Assembly (NCBI GenBank): GCA_003339415.1
Contig: PDHQ01000008.1
Location: 1-64,000 of the forward strand
Source of the DNA: Ophiocordyceps camponoti-saundersi (nom. inval.)
Taxonomy: Eukaryota > Ascomycota > Sordariomycetes > Hypocreales > Ophiocordycipitaceae
DNA length: 64,000 bases
Direction of reading: 5' to 3'
Shown here: positions 1-10,508 of the stretch, piece after piece
Position numbering within the stretch: position 1 is the first letter of the stretch
How the letters are laid out: each line of letters begins with the position of its first letter
The notes under the pieces: generated by a model
Seen by the model: only the letters and a program-made list of their open reading frames with translations
What the model was told of the DNA's origin: nothing
Database searches by the model: none
Position numbers and translations under genes: made by a program

Positions 1-66
<66 letters not shown>

Positions 67-85
67 GGGGGGGGGGGGGGGGAGG
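1..85. repeat. poly-G homopolymer tract at window start
   Basis: About 85 bases are almost pure G with two single A interruptions. No coding or structural role is visible. Similar runs lie beside the N gap near 39.5 kb, so a sequencing or contig-edge artefact is as likely as a true homopolymer. Confidence 0.8.
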
Positions 86-111
86 GGGAAACTATAAAGT
101 CTTCACGTTCC

Positions 112-2558
112 TCACGCACTTCCAAAGAACATGTCGTCACCAGCAAACATGCCCACGTTGTCAAACTCGTCATCGAACTTGCTCATCATCAGCATACTCG
201 ACTCGCGATCCAGTTGGGCGAGGCTATCATCCGTGGTAAACTGCAGCAACAAGTCCCCATCCGGATCGCCTCCGACGAGCCCGTCCGACACCGTCTGTGG
301 CAAGCCAACTGCACCAGTCTCGGCCATGGCAGCTGCCATTCCTTGGGAAGAACCGGTCGAAGCGCCGAAGTCGGCGTCGAAAAAAGTCCGATGCTGCTGC
401 TGCGGTGGCGAAGATGATGGCGGCGGCGGCGGCGGCGGTGACGTCGACCGCGACAACTCCGGCGGCGTCGTATAGTGGCTGGCGACGCTTCGGGCTGGCG
501 TCGCCGGGTCGGATGGCATCGTCGCCTCCATGACGGCCTCGGGCGACACGTACGAATGGATGCTGACGGCAGGCGACGACACCGGAGCCACGTCCAAAAC
601 AGGCCGGAGTGGGAGCGGAACAGTGGGCATCGGCGCCGACGATAACGAAGCGGCCTTGTCGACGGAGCCGCTTACAGCCAGGGCGGGTGCCACCATCATC
701 GGTTGCGGAACTGTCATCATCATGTCGTCGTCCAGCATGGCGCAATCTTCTGGTGATCCTGGCGCCGAGCTATCCGAGTATCCAGAAGCGACAGAGGAGG
801 CGTCGCTCATGGACGCGTCCTTTCGCCGCTGACGTGCCGCCTTGTCCAACCGCGCCTCCAAGTCCGGTCGATTCTTTCGAGGCCGGCCGCGCTTGACGAC
901 CTTCCGGACGATGCCGTCGAAGGCGCCGATGCACATGCCCCGCTGGCGATGGCGAGTCAGCGCATCGTGGCGTGCGAAGCTGTTGCCGCACTCGCACGGG
1001 TAAGGTTTGATGCCCGTGTGAATCTTGGCGTGGCGCTTGAGATCGTGCTGCCGGACAAAACACTTCTTGCACGTCGGACATTGATACTGACGGTCGTTGA
1101 GATGCGTTTGCACGTGCGACTTAATGTTCTCCTTGCGTCCAAACTTCTTCCCGCATTCGTCGAACAAGCAGACCCATTTGCCGTCCGTCGTCTCCGGGCT
1201 TCGGATGTACTGCGCAATCTCCTCGACCGTCACGCCCGTTTCCGTCTTGGTGTCTTCGATATTGATGCTCGCGATGCTGGCCGCGCTGGCGATGCTGGCC
1301 ACCGACTCGGTGCGCCGGTGCGGCGACGTCCGTCTTGAAGGATGCCCGGACTCGCCCGTCAGGGTCGATGGCCCAATCAGATCGGCCCGCTCGTCGAAGC
1401 CGCCCAGGAAGCTAACCAGATGATGGGCGTCGGCGGGCGAGCGCGTCTCATCGATGGCTGCATCGAATGGATAGCCGCTGCTTTCGACCTTGGCGAACTC
1501 GCCCTGCAGCGCCTTCATGTCCATGAATTCCGGCGGCTGCATCTGCATACCGCAAAACGTCTTGGCATTGGGCGGCCGGCTCGATCGTGGCGGGCTGGGT
1601 TCGGCCGTTCCCGTCTCGACTTGGTGACGCATCTCCTGGAAGACATTGCCGGTGGTGTTCGTGTTCCGTTTCCGCAGCGGCTTGATCGTCTCCTCCATCG
1701 ACTCGTCCAAATCGTCGCGGAATCGGTCCGGCCGCAACTCTTGCTTGCCGTCGTGCGGCGTCTCCATTGGGGTTGGCGGAAAGTAACCTGCGGTTGTGTC
1801 AGTCCTTGGACGACGAGAGCAAGATCCGGCCGCCTACTCGTTGCATTCTGACTCGGGGGCGTCATCGGCCTTTGTATACCCTCCATGCCCAACGACTCGA
1901 ACTTGTGGACGCGGTCGACGATGCCATTGCTGATACGCCTCACCGACCGCGAGGGTCCGTCATCGGTGGGCCAGCTGTGACCCGAGGGACTATCCGGGAA
2001 GTGGGCAAAGGAGGGCGTGCCGAGGTCAGCTTCGTGGGCGTAGAGGCCCAGGTCTTTGGCCTCGGCCATGTTATTTCCGAAGCTCTCCTGGTTCTTCTGC
2101 ATCATGAGGCTCAATTGGGCCCCATATGGATATGCCACCTGCCCGGCATCGAAGCAGGTGGTGGCCTGGTCGAATCGCTGCGTCTGCGGTGTTCCGTGTG
2201 ACGATGTCAAGTAATCGTCCGCGTATGGCGACGCGTGGTGATGAGGAATAGGTGTCCCGGGGCAAATTTGAATTCGCTGCTGCTGCTGCTGCGGTGCTTC
2301 CCGTATATGATGATTTGCAGTCGGTGCTAAACCTATGTTGTTAGTATTGGGGCTTACCTTGTAGCCCTGTCTTGTGGCTGGCGACGGTGTCTGCGGCAGT
2401 CGACGCGTATCGAGACTTAGTCCCCGTCGGTGGCCGGCTGTCGGTCGCTGGCCGGAGATGTTCGGCATCCTAACGCCTTCAAAGGCCGACGGCGTCGACG
2501 TCTGCCGGCGGTGCTGCCGCTGACGGGCATGAAGACCTGTCGTTGGGTTGGACAACAT
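112..2558 (-). CDS. SWI5/ACE2-like C2H2 zinc-finger transcription factor
   Basis: Predicted 798-aa nuclear DNA-binding regulator. Exons are complement(112..1787, 1838..2558). The 50-nt intron is GTAGGC...CCGCAG with a CTGAC branch site. The N-terminus (LSNPTTGLHARQRQHRRQ) matches the conserved start of filamentous-fungal Swi5/Ace2 proteins, which is why the ATG at 2558 is chosen over one 120 nt upstream that would add only Ser/Pro/Leu low complexity. Three tandem zinc fingers lie in the middle of the second exon. The first two are classical C2H2; the third has the shortened C-x-C start and His-x4-Cys end typical of Swi5/Ace2. A KRGRPRK AT-hook-like basic patch follows. The tail is Ser/Pro-rich with acidic patches. 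In yeasts this family drives late-mitotic cell-separation genes; target genes here are unknown. Family call firm, exact orthology inferred. Confidence 0.85.
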
Positions 2559-3950
2559 CGTCGACCTAGAGAGAAAGTTGAGGAGAAGGGGGGGAGGGGG
2601 AGGGGAGGGGAGGGGAGGGGAGGGGAGGAGAGGGGAGGAGAGAAGAGAAGGAGAGCCCTTGTCGTCGATCGACGTCAATCAAGTTGAGAGAAACCGTCGT
2701 GGTCCGAAGCTGTTGTGCGACCGCCCTGACTTCGTCAGGATGTTGCGCAGCCGCCTGATAGCCGCTTTCTTTCTCTCACCTCTGGCAGCGCAAGCACAGA
2801 TCTCCAGGCTAGAAGAAACCGTCGACGTCGTTGATCGTAACAGGGACTCAAATCTAGTCGTCAACTTCGAGGAGGAGGATTATTGCGGAAGGTAGGTAGA
2901 GGTGGTGATGGTAGGTGCGTGTAAGTGGCTGTTTGCCCGAATCTGAAGCTTCTCTCTCTCCGCCAGAGACGGGAGAGACGATGCGGTTTGTGTGTACTCG
3001 TTGCTCTTCCTGAAAAGAGTGACGATGAACGATGGAGTGGATGCAGGCGCATGCGCAGGCAGATGAGAGCAGAGCAGCGAAGGAGCTCCCGGGGTCGCCA
3101 GCCAGGTTGGCGTTGTCATGGCAACCGGTACTATATCACGTCACCATGGCGCCCACCCACCAAGACATTCCTTTGCCGGCCGGCTTTTGATGGGAGGTGA
3201 AAAAAAGGGGAGACAAAGAAACAGAGATAGACAGAAAAAGAAAAGGAAAGAAGGGAGTGAAGAAGAACGATGTGTTGCTTGATGGTCTATTTGTGCATGC
3301 TTCTGATAAGATGCTATCATGTGTGAGAGTATGTATGTATGTATGTAAACCCTTACACTCATACAACATGGTAGACAGACAAGGGCCAGTCGTCGTCCGT
3401 CGATCGCTTCTCCCCGGCTCCTTTTATCTCTTCCACGAAGTCTTTGATCGTGGTCATCCGACCTGTTGGCTCCGGTGAAACACGGATTTAAGTCGACGAC
3501 GAACTTCCCGTTCGCCACCGTCCACGAGGTAACGGTCAAGGAGGACGGTGTAGGGTAGATAGGGATTTGGGCGCTTAAAGAAGTTAACTTGAAGTATAAT
3601 TACACGCCAAGGCGATCCTACACTGATTGTTAACGTCTTCTCCTTGTCTGTGAGCATGTATTTGCATGACTACCTGTGCTTACATACATACATATGTATA
3701 AGTATGTACAGACTATGACAAGCAAGATCAAGGGGGAAAAAAAGAAACAGATTTGTTTATTCGTATCATGAAAGAGGTAAACATGGATCCTGTTGACGAC
3801 AAGGCCACACAACAACAGGGAGGGAGGGGGGGGGGGCGGACACAGCTGTCCCTCTCAATTGGCATGTACCCTGCAGCTGCAGCTTGTAGCTTACCGCAGC
3901 TACTATTAAAGGAAAAGTCCACTGTAGCGTAAACTCAGAGCAAAGATACC
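2559..3950. other. intergenic region between zinc-finger gene and retrotransposon
   Basis: No convincing gene is seen. It holds the upstream region of the zinc-finger gene, including a GGGGA tract at about 2587-2636. Positions 2626-2735 recur exactly at 39561-39670. Short GTAT/TATG microsatellites occur near 3330-3350 and 3680-3710. Base composition is normal up to the retrotransposon edge. Confidence 0.6.
2587..2640 (+). repeat. GGGGA-type purine tract
   Basis: Repeated GGGGA units end about 30 nt upstream of the zinc-finger gene ATG, on the strand opposite the coding strand. The G-runs could fold into a G-quadruplex. The tract is also where assembly ambiguity with the 39.5-kb region begins. 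Confidence 0.75.
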
Positions 3951-4248
3951 TGTCAGAGGGCTAAGACAAGAGTGGGTTAGGCGTGTGTTTTTGTCATCCC
4001 TTGAAGCGTGCAGTCATCACAGCAACGGCTCCGTAACCTAGGAAACGGAATTCCTATTAGGAAAAAGGGCTATATCTAGGGCAATATATAGGATATAGGA
4101 ATAAAGGCTTATTTATAAGGGTATCACGGTATAAGAGGTAAATACGGATAGTCTTTATTATATATATAAAGATAATAATAATTCCCTCCGTTTTAAGAGG
4201 GTAAGTATATTAATTAATATAATTTATACGCCTCCTCCTTATCTAATA
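3951..4248 (+). repeat. 5' LTR of the copia element
   Basis: 298 bp, starting TG. The first ~70 bases are unmutated. The inner end carries C-to-T and G-to-A changes, so its last two bases read TA where the 3' LTR has CA. It aligns without gaps to 9845-10142. Confidence 0.92.
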
Positions 4249-4264
4249 GTTATAAGCCTAGTTA
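4249..4264 (+). other. primer-binding site, half initiator-tRNA type
   Basis: Directly after the 5' LTR is GTTATAAGCC. Undoing one RIP-type G-to-A change gives GTTATGAGCC, complementary to the anticodon arm of initiator tRNA-Met. Priming by an internally cleaved initiator tRNA is known for Drosophila copia. The match is short and partly inferred. Confidence 0.5.
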
Positions 4265-6064
4265 GTGCTCTCTAATTTAATTCGTTTAATTCTACTATTC
4301 TTATAGCTTATATAGCTTATATTTTATAAATTTACCTAATTAATTAAGCCCTCGTAAAAATAAGGCTATTATTACTTTCTTTAGCAGACTTATAACCCCT
4401 AAATTTATTAATTTTTAATAATAATTAATAATAATTTTAAATAATATAATAACTAATATAATAGTAAACTTTACGATATTAGTTAAACTTACCTTTATTC
4501 TTAAGAACCCTAAAAATTAAATTAATTAATATTAAGATATTATTAATATAATATAAGGCTATAATATTTAGTCTTTTATAAACCTAGAAATATAAGAGAC
4601 CCTTATAAAGCTAGATTAACTAGAAATCCCGTTTATAAGCTTAGGAGGTTAAACGAGGAGTAAGACCCCTAACCCTAAGACTTTTTAACTACTTAGAGAA
4701 AAATATAAAGTATTTATTTTTCCGAACTTCTAAGAAAACTTAAAGGAATACTATTAGATAAGGAAAGCACTAAAGGGGATAAATCCCTTTATCCGGGCAG
4801 GCTTTTTATTAGCTTATTAGTCCCTAATTTAAGGGGATTTTTTACTAAGGGAGAAATTAGTAACGCTACGTGCCCTTATATAGCCCGGTAATATTACTAA
4901 ACGTAAACTTATTAAGGATAAGTTACGTAACCTATTCTTATAAGATTTCTTAAAAGGAAATATTAATAACTAAGTTACTTAATTAATCTAAGCTTAGCGG
5001 ATTTACCTATAACTAAATAGCGTAAAGTTTACTAATAAGGTATATATTAAGTATTTTATCTATATAGTAAGGGATTAGTATCTTTTATTTATATAAATAA
5101 TATAATATAACCTCGATCTAGTCCGCTATAAAGACCGTGGAAAAGCTCCTTAATTTATTAATATTTTTTAGGAGTTTAGGAGGGCTAATTATAAGGCCCT
5201 TAAGCCTAATCGGATCGAGAAGAAAATAGCTTTTATTATTTACTATAATCTTAAGTAATAGATAAAGGTAAATACCTTATAAAATAGGGATTAAAATAGC
5301 CGCTTAGCAAAACGGGCCCCTCCCCCTTCTTCTTTAACTAATAACCTTAGAAAGCGTAACGCTTAGGTTTATACTTAGTATAGACGAAAATATTTTTAAG
5401 AGTTCGAAAGGAAGGAAAATTACTAAAAAAGGTACTTTTACGTTCTCCCTAATTCGATCCCTTATTTTCTATAAGATCGGATTAATCTTAACGATAACCT
5501 TTTTTAATAAGTTATAGATAAGGTAGCCCGCGATCGATTAACTTAATAGAAGGTTAATTAATAGAAGAAGGAAAATAAAGGAACTACTAGCTAACGGAGG
5601 GATAAGGAAACCTCGGGCGTTTTTATAGCCCTAGGGAATCTCGCTTCGAAAGGTACGGAGATAAAAGATAGCGTCCTTCTTAATAAGGGGTGCTTAATAT
5701 ATATCTTTAACTCCCTTAACTAATTCGATATTTTTAACTCGAACGCCCGGGCTAATCTTACCGTTACTATAACTAAGGTTATTACCTTAGGGGTAAATAC
5801 GGTTATACTTATAATAAAAACAGGTTATTATATAACCCTTATTAATATTAGGTTTAACCTTAATTTTAATATTAATCTTATCTTTTTAATAGTTTTTACG
5901 GAAAAAGGTTATATTTAGAATAACCTTATAGGCTAACTTTATAATCTAAGGAATAATATAACCCTCTACTATATAGTTACGAGGATTAGGTAGCTTTAGT
6001 TATAAGTTATTAAACTAACCCTTATAGCCTTACTTAACTTATAAGTTCCTCGACTTATCGTTAA

Positions 6065-6850
6065 GATAGATAAGGACCTATAGCACGTACGGATAGGCTA
6101 CCTAGGCGCCGAGGCATAGGCCTCGCTAGGTAAGTTACCGGGGGTTAGTATTAATAAAGCTATCCCGATAACTAATTGCGAGATTTATATAACTACTAAG
6201 CTTAGAAAGGAGAGATTACGGGTACCTTATTAGGCCTTATAGCCTTAACGCCCCTAAGCTATTATCTCTTTCGACTTATTCTATATAGGACTAGGCTATA
6301 ATAGATCGGCTTATTTAGCCCTATTTACTTATAGGCTTACGGGTAAACGAAGGGGGTATAATATCCTTTATAAAACTAACTTACCTACTATATAGGTTAA
6401 ATTCGCAGCTTATATTACGAGATCTTTTAATTTAAAAGTCTTAATTATCTTTATAGATTATAAGAAAGCTTTATTTACTAAGGCCTTCCGTAAGGATATA
6501 TCTTTTAAAAGTATTAATATTTAATTTACCTTACTAGTATATATATATTAAAACAGTTATGCCGAATAATTAGGGGGTATTATAACCTATACGGCTATAT
6601 ACCTCCTTATATAGTTAGGATTCCCTTATAACTTATAGCTAATAGCTATATATATAGCTATCTACCTCCTTAATAAGACGCCTCGTAAGGTAAATAAAGG
6701 GGTAGCCGTATAGCCGATTAAATAAAGGCTCCGTTAGCTTAAGACTTATAACCCTTAGTAGGAGGGTTATCCGTAAGATCGTCTTATTTAAAACCTACGG
6801 TATATTAGAGCCTATAGTTATAAGGCGTTTCCTATAATAAAGAAAGCACT
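6065..6850 (+). pseudogene. decayed copia integrase region
   Basis: The + strand reads as a broken integrase: a pre-integrase stretch containing HVRIGYLG near 6072, a catalytic-core-like ISFDLFYIG near 6262, and AIYLLNKTPRK near 6656. Trp codons appear as TAG throughout. It is non-functional. Confidence 0.7.
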
Positions 6851-7439
6851 AAGAGGCCTTTAAAGTAAATTCGATCTAAAGGCTTATATCGGCTATTTAG
6901 CCGGTATTACTTCCTCCTTATAATACCTAATCTAAGTGCCCTCCTTAAAAAGGCACTCCCTAATTAGCACTTCTTTTATTACTTTTAATAAGAAGATCTT
7001 CTTCGGCTAAGACTATTAAAAACTACTAGTTCCTTAAGCAGAAGAAGCCCTATAATAGATCTCTCTTATTAAAAATCGTGTAGAAGAAGAAGAAGAAAAG
7101 GCCCCTAAGCCTCTCTTATATATATAATATATATATATAGAGCCCCCGGCACGTAATTTATCCGGCAAAGGCTCTTAAACTTAGGAAACGTCGGAAAACG
7201 CGTTTTCCGGCCTTTCTAATTAATTTAGCGTTAAAAAGCGGGATAACGGTTATCCCGGCGCCGGACCTATAGATCCCTTAGTAAAAGAGGCGGAAATATC
7301 CTTTTATACGCCTTTTACCCCTAACTCCCTTAATTAAATAGGGAATTCGGCCTTTATCCTCTCTTAAGCTTTTATAGATAAGCCTTATCGGGACTATTTA
7401 CCGGAGCCCCCTCTTACGTATAAAGGGGCTTATAGTAGG

Positions 7440-8900
7440 CCTAATAAGGTATAATAGCTAGAAGCTATAAAAGTCGAATTAATAAAGATAGAGGACTATA
7501 AAGTTACTAAAAAAATCTTAACGGCCGCTATACCTTAAGGGTAGCGGTTAATTAATCTTAAATAGGTCTTTATTTATAAGTTTAACTTTTAAGGCTTCCT
7601 TTAGAAATATAAAGCCCGCGTTATTATATACGGAAACGAGTAACCGTCGAATAAATTATTTATATACGCTTATACGCTAGCGGCACGAATATTCCGGTTA
7701 TTAATAGCTTTAACGGCCTATTTTAACCTTAAAGCTCGGTAGTACGACTTCGTTAACGCTTTTTATAATAGCGATCTTAATAAGGAAGTATATTATAAGC
7801 TTCCCCCCGGCTTTAATAAGCTAGGCTAGGCCTAAAAGTTAAAGAAGGCTCTTTATAGCTTTCGATAATCCCCTCTTCTTTAGTATAAACTACTTATAGC
7901 TTAGCTAAAAGAATAAGGCTATAAGGCCGTTTCGGAAAACCCTTATATTATAATAAACGGAAAGATTATTATTTTCTTCTATATCGATAATCTTATAGCT
8001 TTATTTAGGAAAGATTAAATAGAAAAATATACTAAGTTTCGATAAGCTATTAAAAAGGCTTTTTAAATTAAGGATCTCGGGGACCTTCGCTAGTTCTTAA
8101 ATATTAAGGTTATTAGGGATAGGGCTAATCGGCGTCTATTTCTAAGCTAGAAATCCTATATTTAAAAAGTTATAACGAAATTTAAAAAGCTCCTAAGAAA
8201 GAAAACTTAGCCTTAGCTAATAATACTTAAGAAGATCCCTCCTTTCGAAAGGGAGGTAATAGCTAAAGAGATTAAGCGATATTAGACTATTATTAGTAGC
8301 TTAATATACGCTATAATTATTACTTAAGTAAATATTATATTCGCTATTAGCCGCTTAGTATAAGGTTTTATAAATCTTAGCCCTTAATATCTATAATCCG
8401 TAATCTATATTATAAAATTCCTTTATAATATTTAGGACCTCTTAATTAGCTATAATAGTAATAATTCGGCTATTATAGCTATATCTAATACTTTATTCGG
8501 GGATAACTATAACCGAAAAAGTATTAAAAGCTTTATTATCTAAGTTTTCGGGGGTATAGTTATTTTTAAATTAGGTAAGTAAGATATTATTACTACCTTA
8601 TCTATAGAGGTAGAGTTCCTAGCCCTCTCTTACGTTATTAAGAAAGTTAAAGCTTTTAAGAGGCTTTATAAGGAAGTATAATTTAAGCTTATATAAGATA
8701 TTACGATTTACTATAATAACTTTTAAATAATTAGGCTAATTACGGAGGAGAATTTAAAGCTAAAAATAAAGCTCCTTTATATTAATATATACTTTTACTA
8801 ATTACGTTAAGAGGTTTAGTTAGGCTATATAAAGATCGGCTAGATAGAAACTTCCGGTATAATAGCGGATAGACTAACTAAGCCGCTTTAAGGGGAGAAA
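7440..8900 (+). pseudogene. decayed copia reverse transcriptase and RNase H region
   Basis: A reverse-transcriptase-like reading (KARVIIYGNE near 7608, FFYIDN near 7975) is followed by RNase H ending with ADRLTKPL near 8868. Many in-frame TAG and TAA codons arise from CAG or TGG changed by C-to-T/G-to-A transitions. The active-site Asp pair is altered to Asp-Asn. Confidence 0.75.
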
Positions 8901-9490
8901 TTCCGTACTTTTTAGAAGGAAATTAGGCTTACGAAGCTATATATAGATCTAAGGGATTAGAGGGAAGAAAATACCTTTTAATCGACTTATTAATTAAGGC
9001 CTAAGGGGAAGAAAATACCCTCTATAAGCCCTATTAAAATAGGTAGTTATACCTATTTACTCTCTATTTTATATATTAGATCCGGACTTATATATTTACG
9101 ATTAATCTTATTACTTATAACTTAAGCATTACCTTAGATTATTATTATTTCTTTATTATTAGACCGATCTTTTTTAAAATTATTATATATACTTATTTCG
9201 TTATTTTTTAATCGCTATCGCGATTATTTTCTTATTAGTTAAATAATACCCTTATCTTAGGATAATCTCCTTTATCGTTTATTTTAATCGGGGAGATTAC
9301 CTTAAAATACTATAAACTTATATTCGCGATATTTTCGTTTTCTTTACGAACTTTTCCTTTCTAATATTTTTAACTTATCCGTTACTCTCTTTATTATTAA
9401 GGTAATACGGTAAACTTATTAAAATATATAAAAAAATAAAAAGTTAGTAATACCCGAAGGCACTACTAACGAGACTAAACTAGGGAAAAC

Positions 9491-9579
9491 CCCTAGCTAG
9501 GTAGTTTAGCTAGTTTACTATAATAAGGGGGCCCTTAATCTCTTTATTATAGCTATTAGCTAAGCTACCTAACTAAGGG
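9491..9579. repeat. hairpin-forming inverted repeat in copia 3' region
   Basis: Arms at 9491-9513 and 9556-9579 are near-perfect reverse complements. A second nested pair at about 9518-9527 and 9543-9552 continues the stem. It lies in the ~900-bp stretch between the RNase H region and the 3' LTR, where no coding trace is seen. It could be part of a nested small element. Confidence 0.55.
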
Positions 9580-9617
9580 CCTCTCTTATATAGTAATTCC
9601 CGAAAATATATACTAAG

Positions 9618-9694
9618 GAGGTACCGGGAATTAAACCTAGCCCTATCGAGGGCTCGGCTATAAAAATAACCGCTTAACCGTTATTTAATACTTT
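9618..9694 (-). other. RIP-mutated tRNA-like sequence (tRNA relic or SINE head)
   Basis: On the minus strand GGTTTAATTCCCGG resembles a B box (GGTTCGATTCC). The ends (GAAAGTATT and GGTACCTC) pair as an acceptor stem if RIP-type transitions are undone. A D-arm-like stem (AATAAC/GTTATT) and a possible anticodon stem (AGCCC/GGGCT) lie between. It sits inside the copia 3' region. A nested tRNA-derived SINE or a captured tRNA are both possible. Confidence 0.4.
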
Positions 9695-9844
9695 CTAAGC
9701 TAAATAAACTAACTTATATACCTTACTGCTAATTAACCTTTAACTCTTTCCTTAATTATCGCGAGAAATTATAATTATACTTTCTAGAAGGTAGGTATTA
9801 CTTACTTAGTATAGAAGGCGGTATATATAGTACCTACGGGGGTA

Positions 9845-10142
9845 TATTAGAGGGCTAAGATAAAAGTAAGTTAAGCGTATATTTTTATTATCCCTTAAAG
9901 CGTATAGTTATTATAGTAACGGCTCCGTAACCTAGGAAACGGAATTCCTATTAGGAAAAAGGGCTATATCTAGGGCAATATATAGGATATAGGAATAAAG
10001 GCTTATTTGTAAGGGTATCACGGTATAAGAGGCAAATACGGATAGTCTTTATTATATATATAAAGATAACGATAATTCCCTCCGTTTTGAGAGGGTAAGC
10101 ACATCAATCAATGCAATTTGCACGCCTCCTCCTTGTCTGACA
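9845..10142 (+). repeat. 3' LTR of the copia element
   Basis: 298 bp, ending CA directly before the ATACC duplication. Its inner (5') part is RIP-mutated, so it starts TA instead of TG, while its outer end is unmutated: the mirror image of the 5' LTR. A G-rich candidate polypurine tract (about 9837-9842) precedes it. Confidence 0.92.
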
Positions 10143-10508
10143 ATACCCTACCCTCATCACCCCAAGGACCGGGATACGCCGGCAAGACCCGCCAAACGGC
10201 ACCCACTACCAGCCGCTATCAGTGGCCGCCGCCCAGGGTCGTCCTCGCTAGGTGCTTCCTAAGTCATCATCACACACCTCCGTCTGTAATTCATAATAAA
10301 AAGAAAAACCCCAAGAGGCAATCGATCCCTTCGTCGGCTTCGACCTACCAAGTAGTCCTCGGAACTACCATCGTCTCGTCCGCCTTCTCCTATCCTGCCG
10401 GCGGCCGAAGAATAACCCTCGCAAGCTATCCTCTGCCACTGCAGCTAGCAACTGGCCGCGTCGACCCGCTGTGGGAAGGGGGGGAAAAAACTGTCAACGT
10501 CGCCCGTC

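Larger units (their letters stand above)
3951..10142 (+). mobile_element. complete Ty1/copia LTR retrotransposon, inactivated by RIP-like mutation
   Basis: A 6,192-bp element bounded by 298-bp direct LTRs (3951-4248 and 9845-10142) and flanked by the 5-bp duplication ATACC (3946-3950, 10143-10147). The intact outer ends are TG (5' LTR) and CA (3' LTR). Decayed reading on the + strand runs pre-integrase/integrase (about 6065-6850), reverse transcriptase (about 7440-8230) and RNase H (about 8490-8900); integrase before reverse transcriptase defines copia. Recognisable traces include an AIYLLNKTPRK segment near 6656, FFYIDN (a mutated YVDD region) near 7975, and ADRLTKPL near 8868. Trp and Gln codons are widely changed to TAG, so no open frame survives. 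CA/TG dinucleotides are nearly absent while CG is retained. It ends 366 bp upstream of the CBS/PB1 gene. Confidence 0.93.

Noticed and set aside
4000..10100. AT-rich region considered as a centromere or mitochondrial insertion
   Set aside because: LTRs, target duplication and copia domain traces explain it fully as a RIP-mutated retrotransposon.
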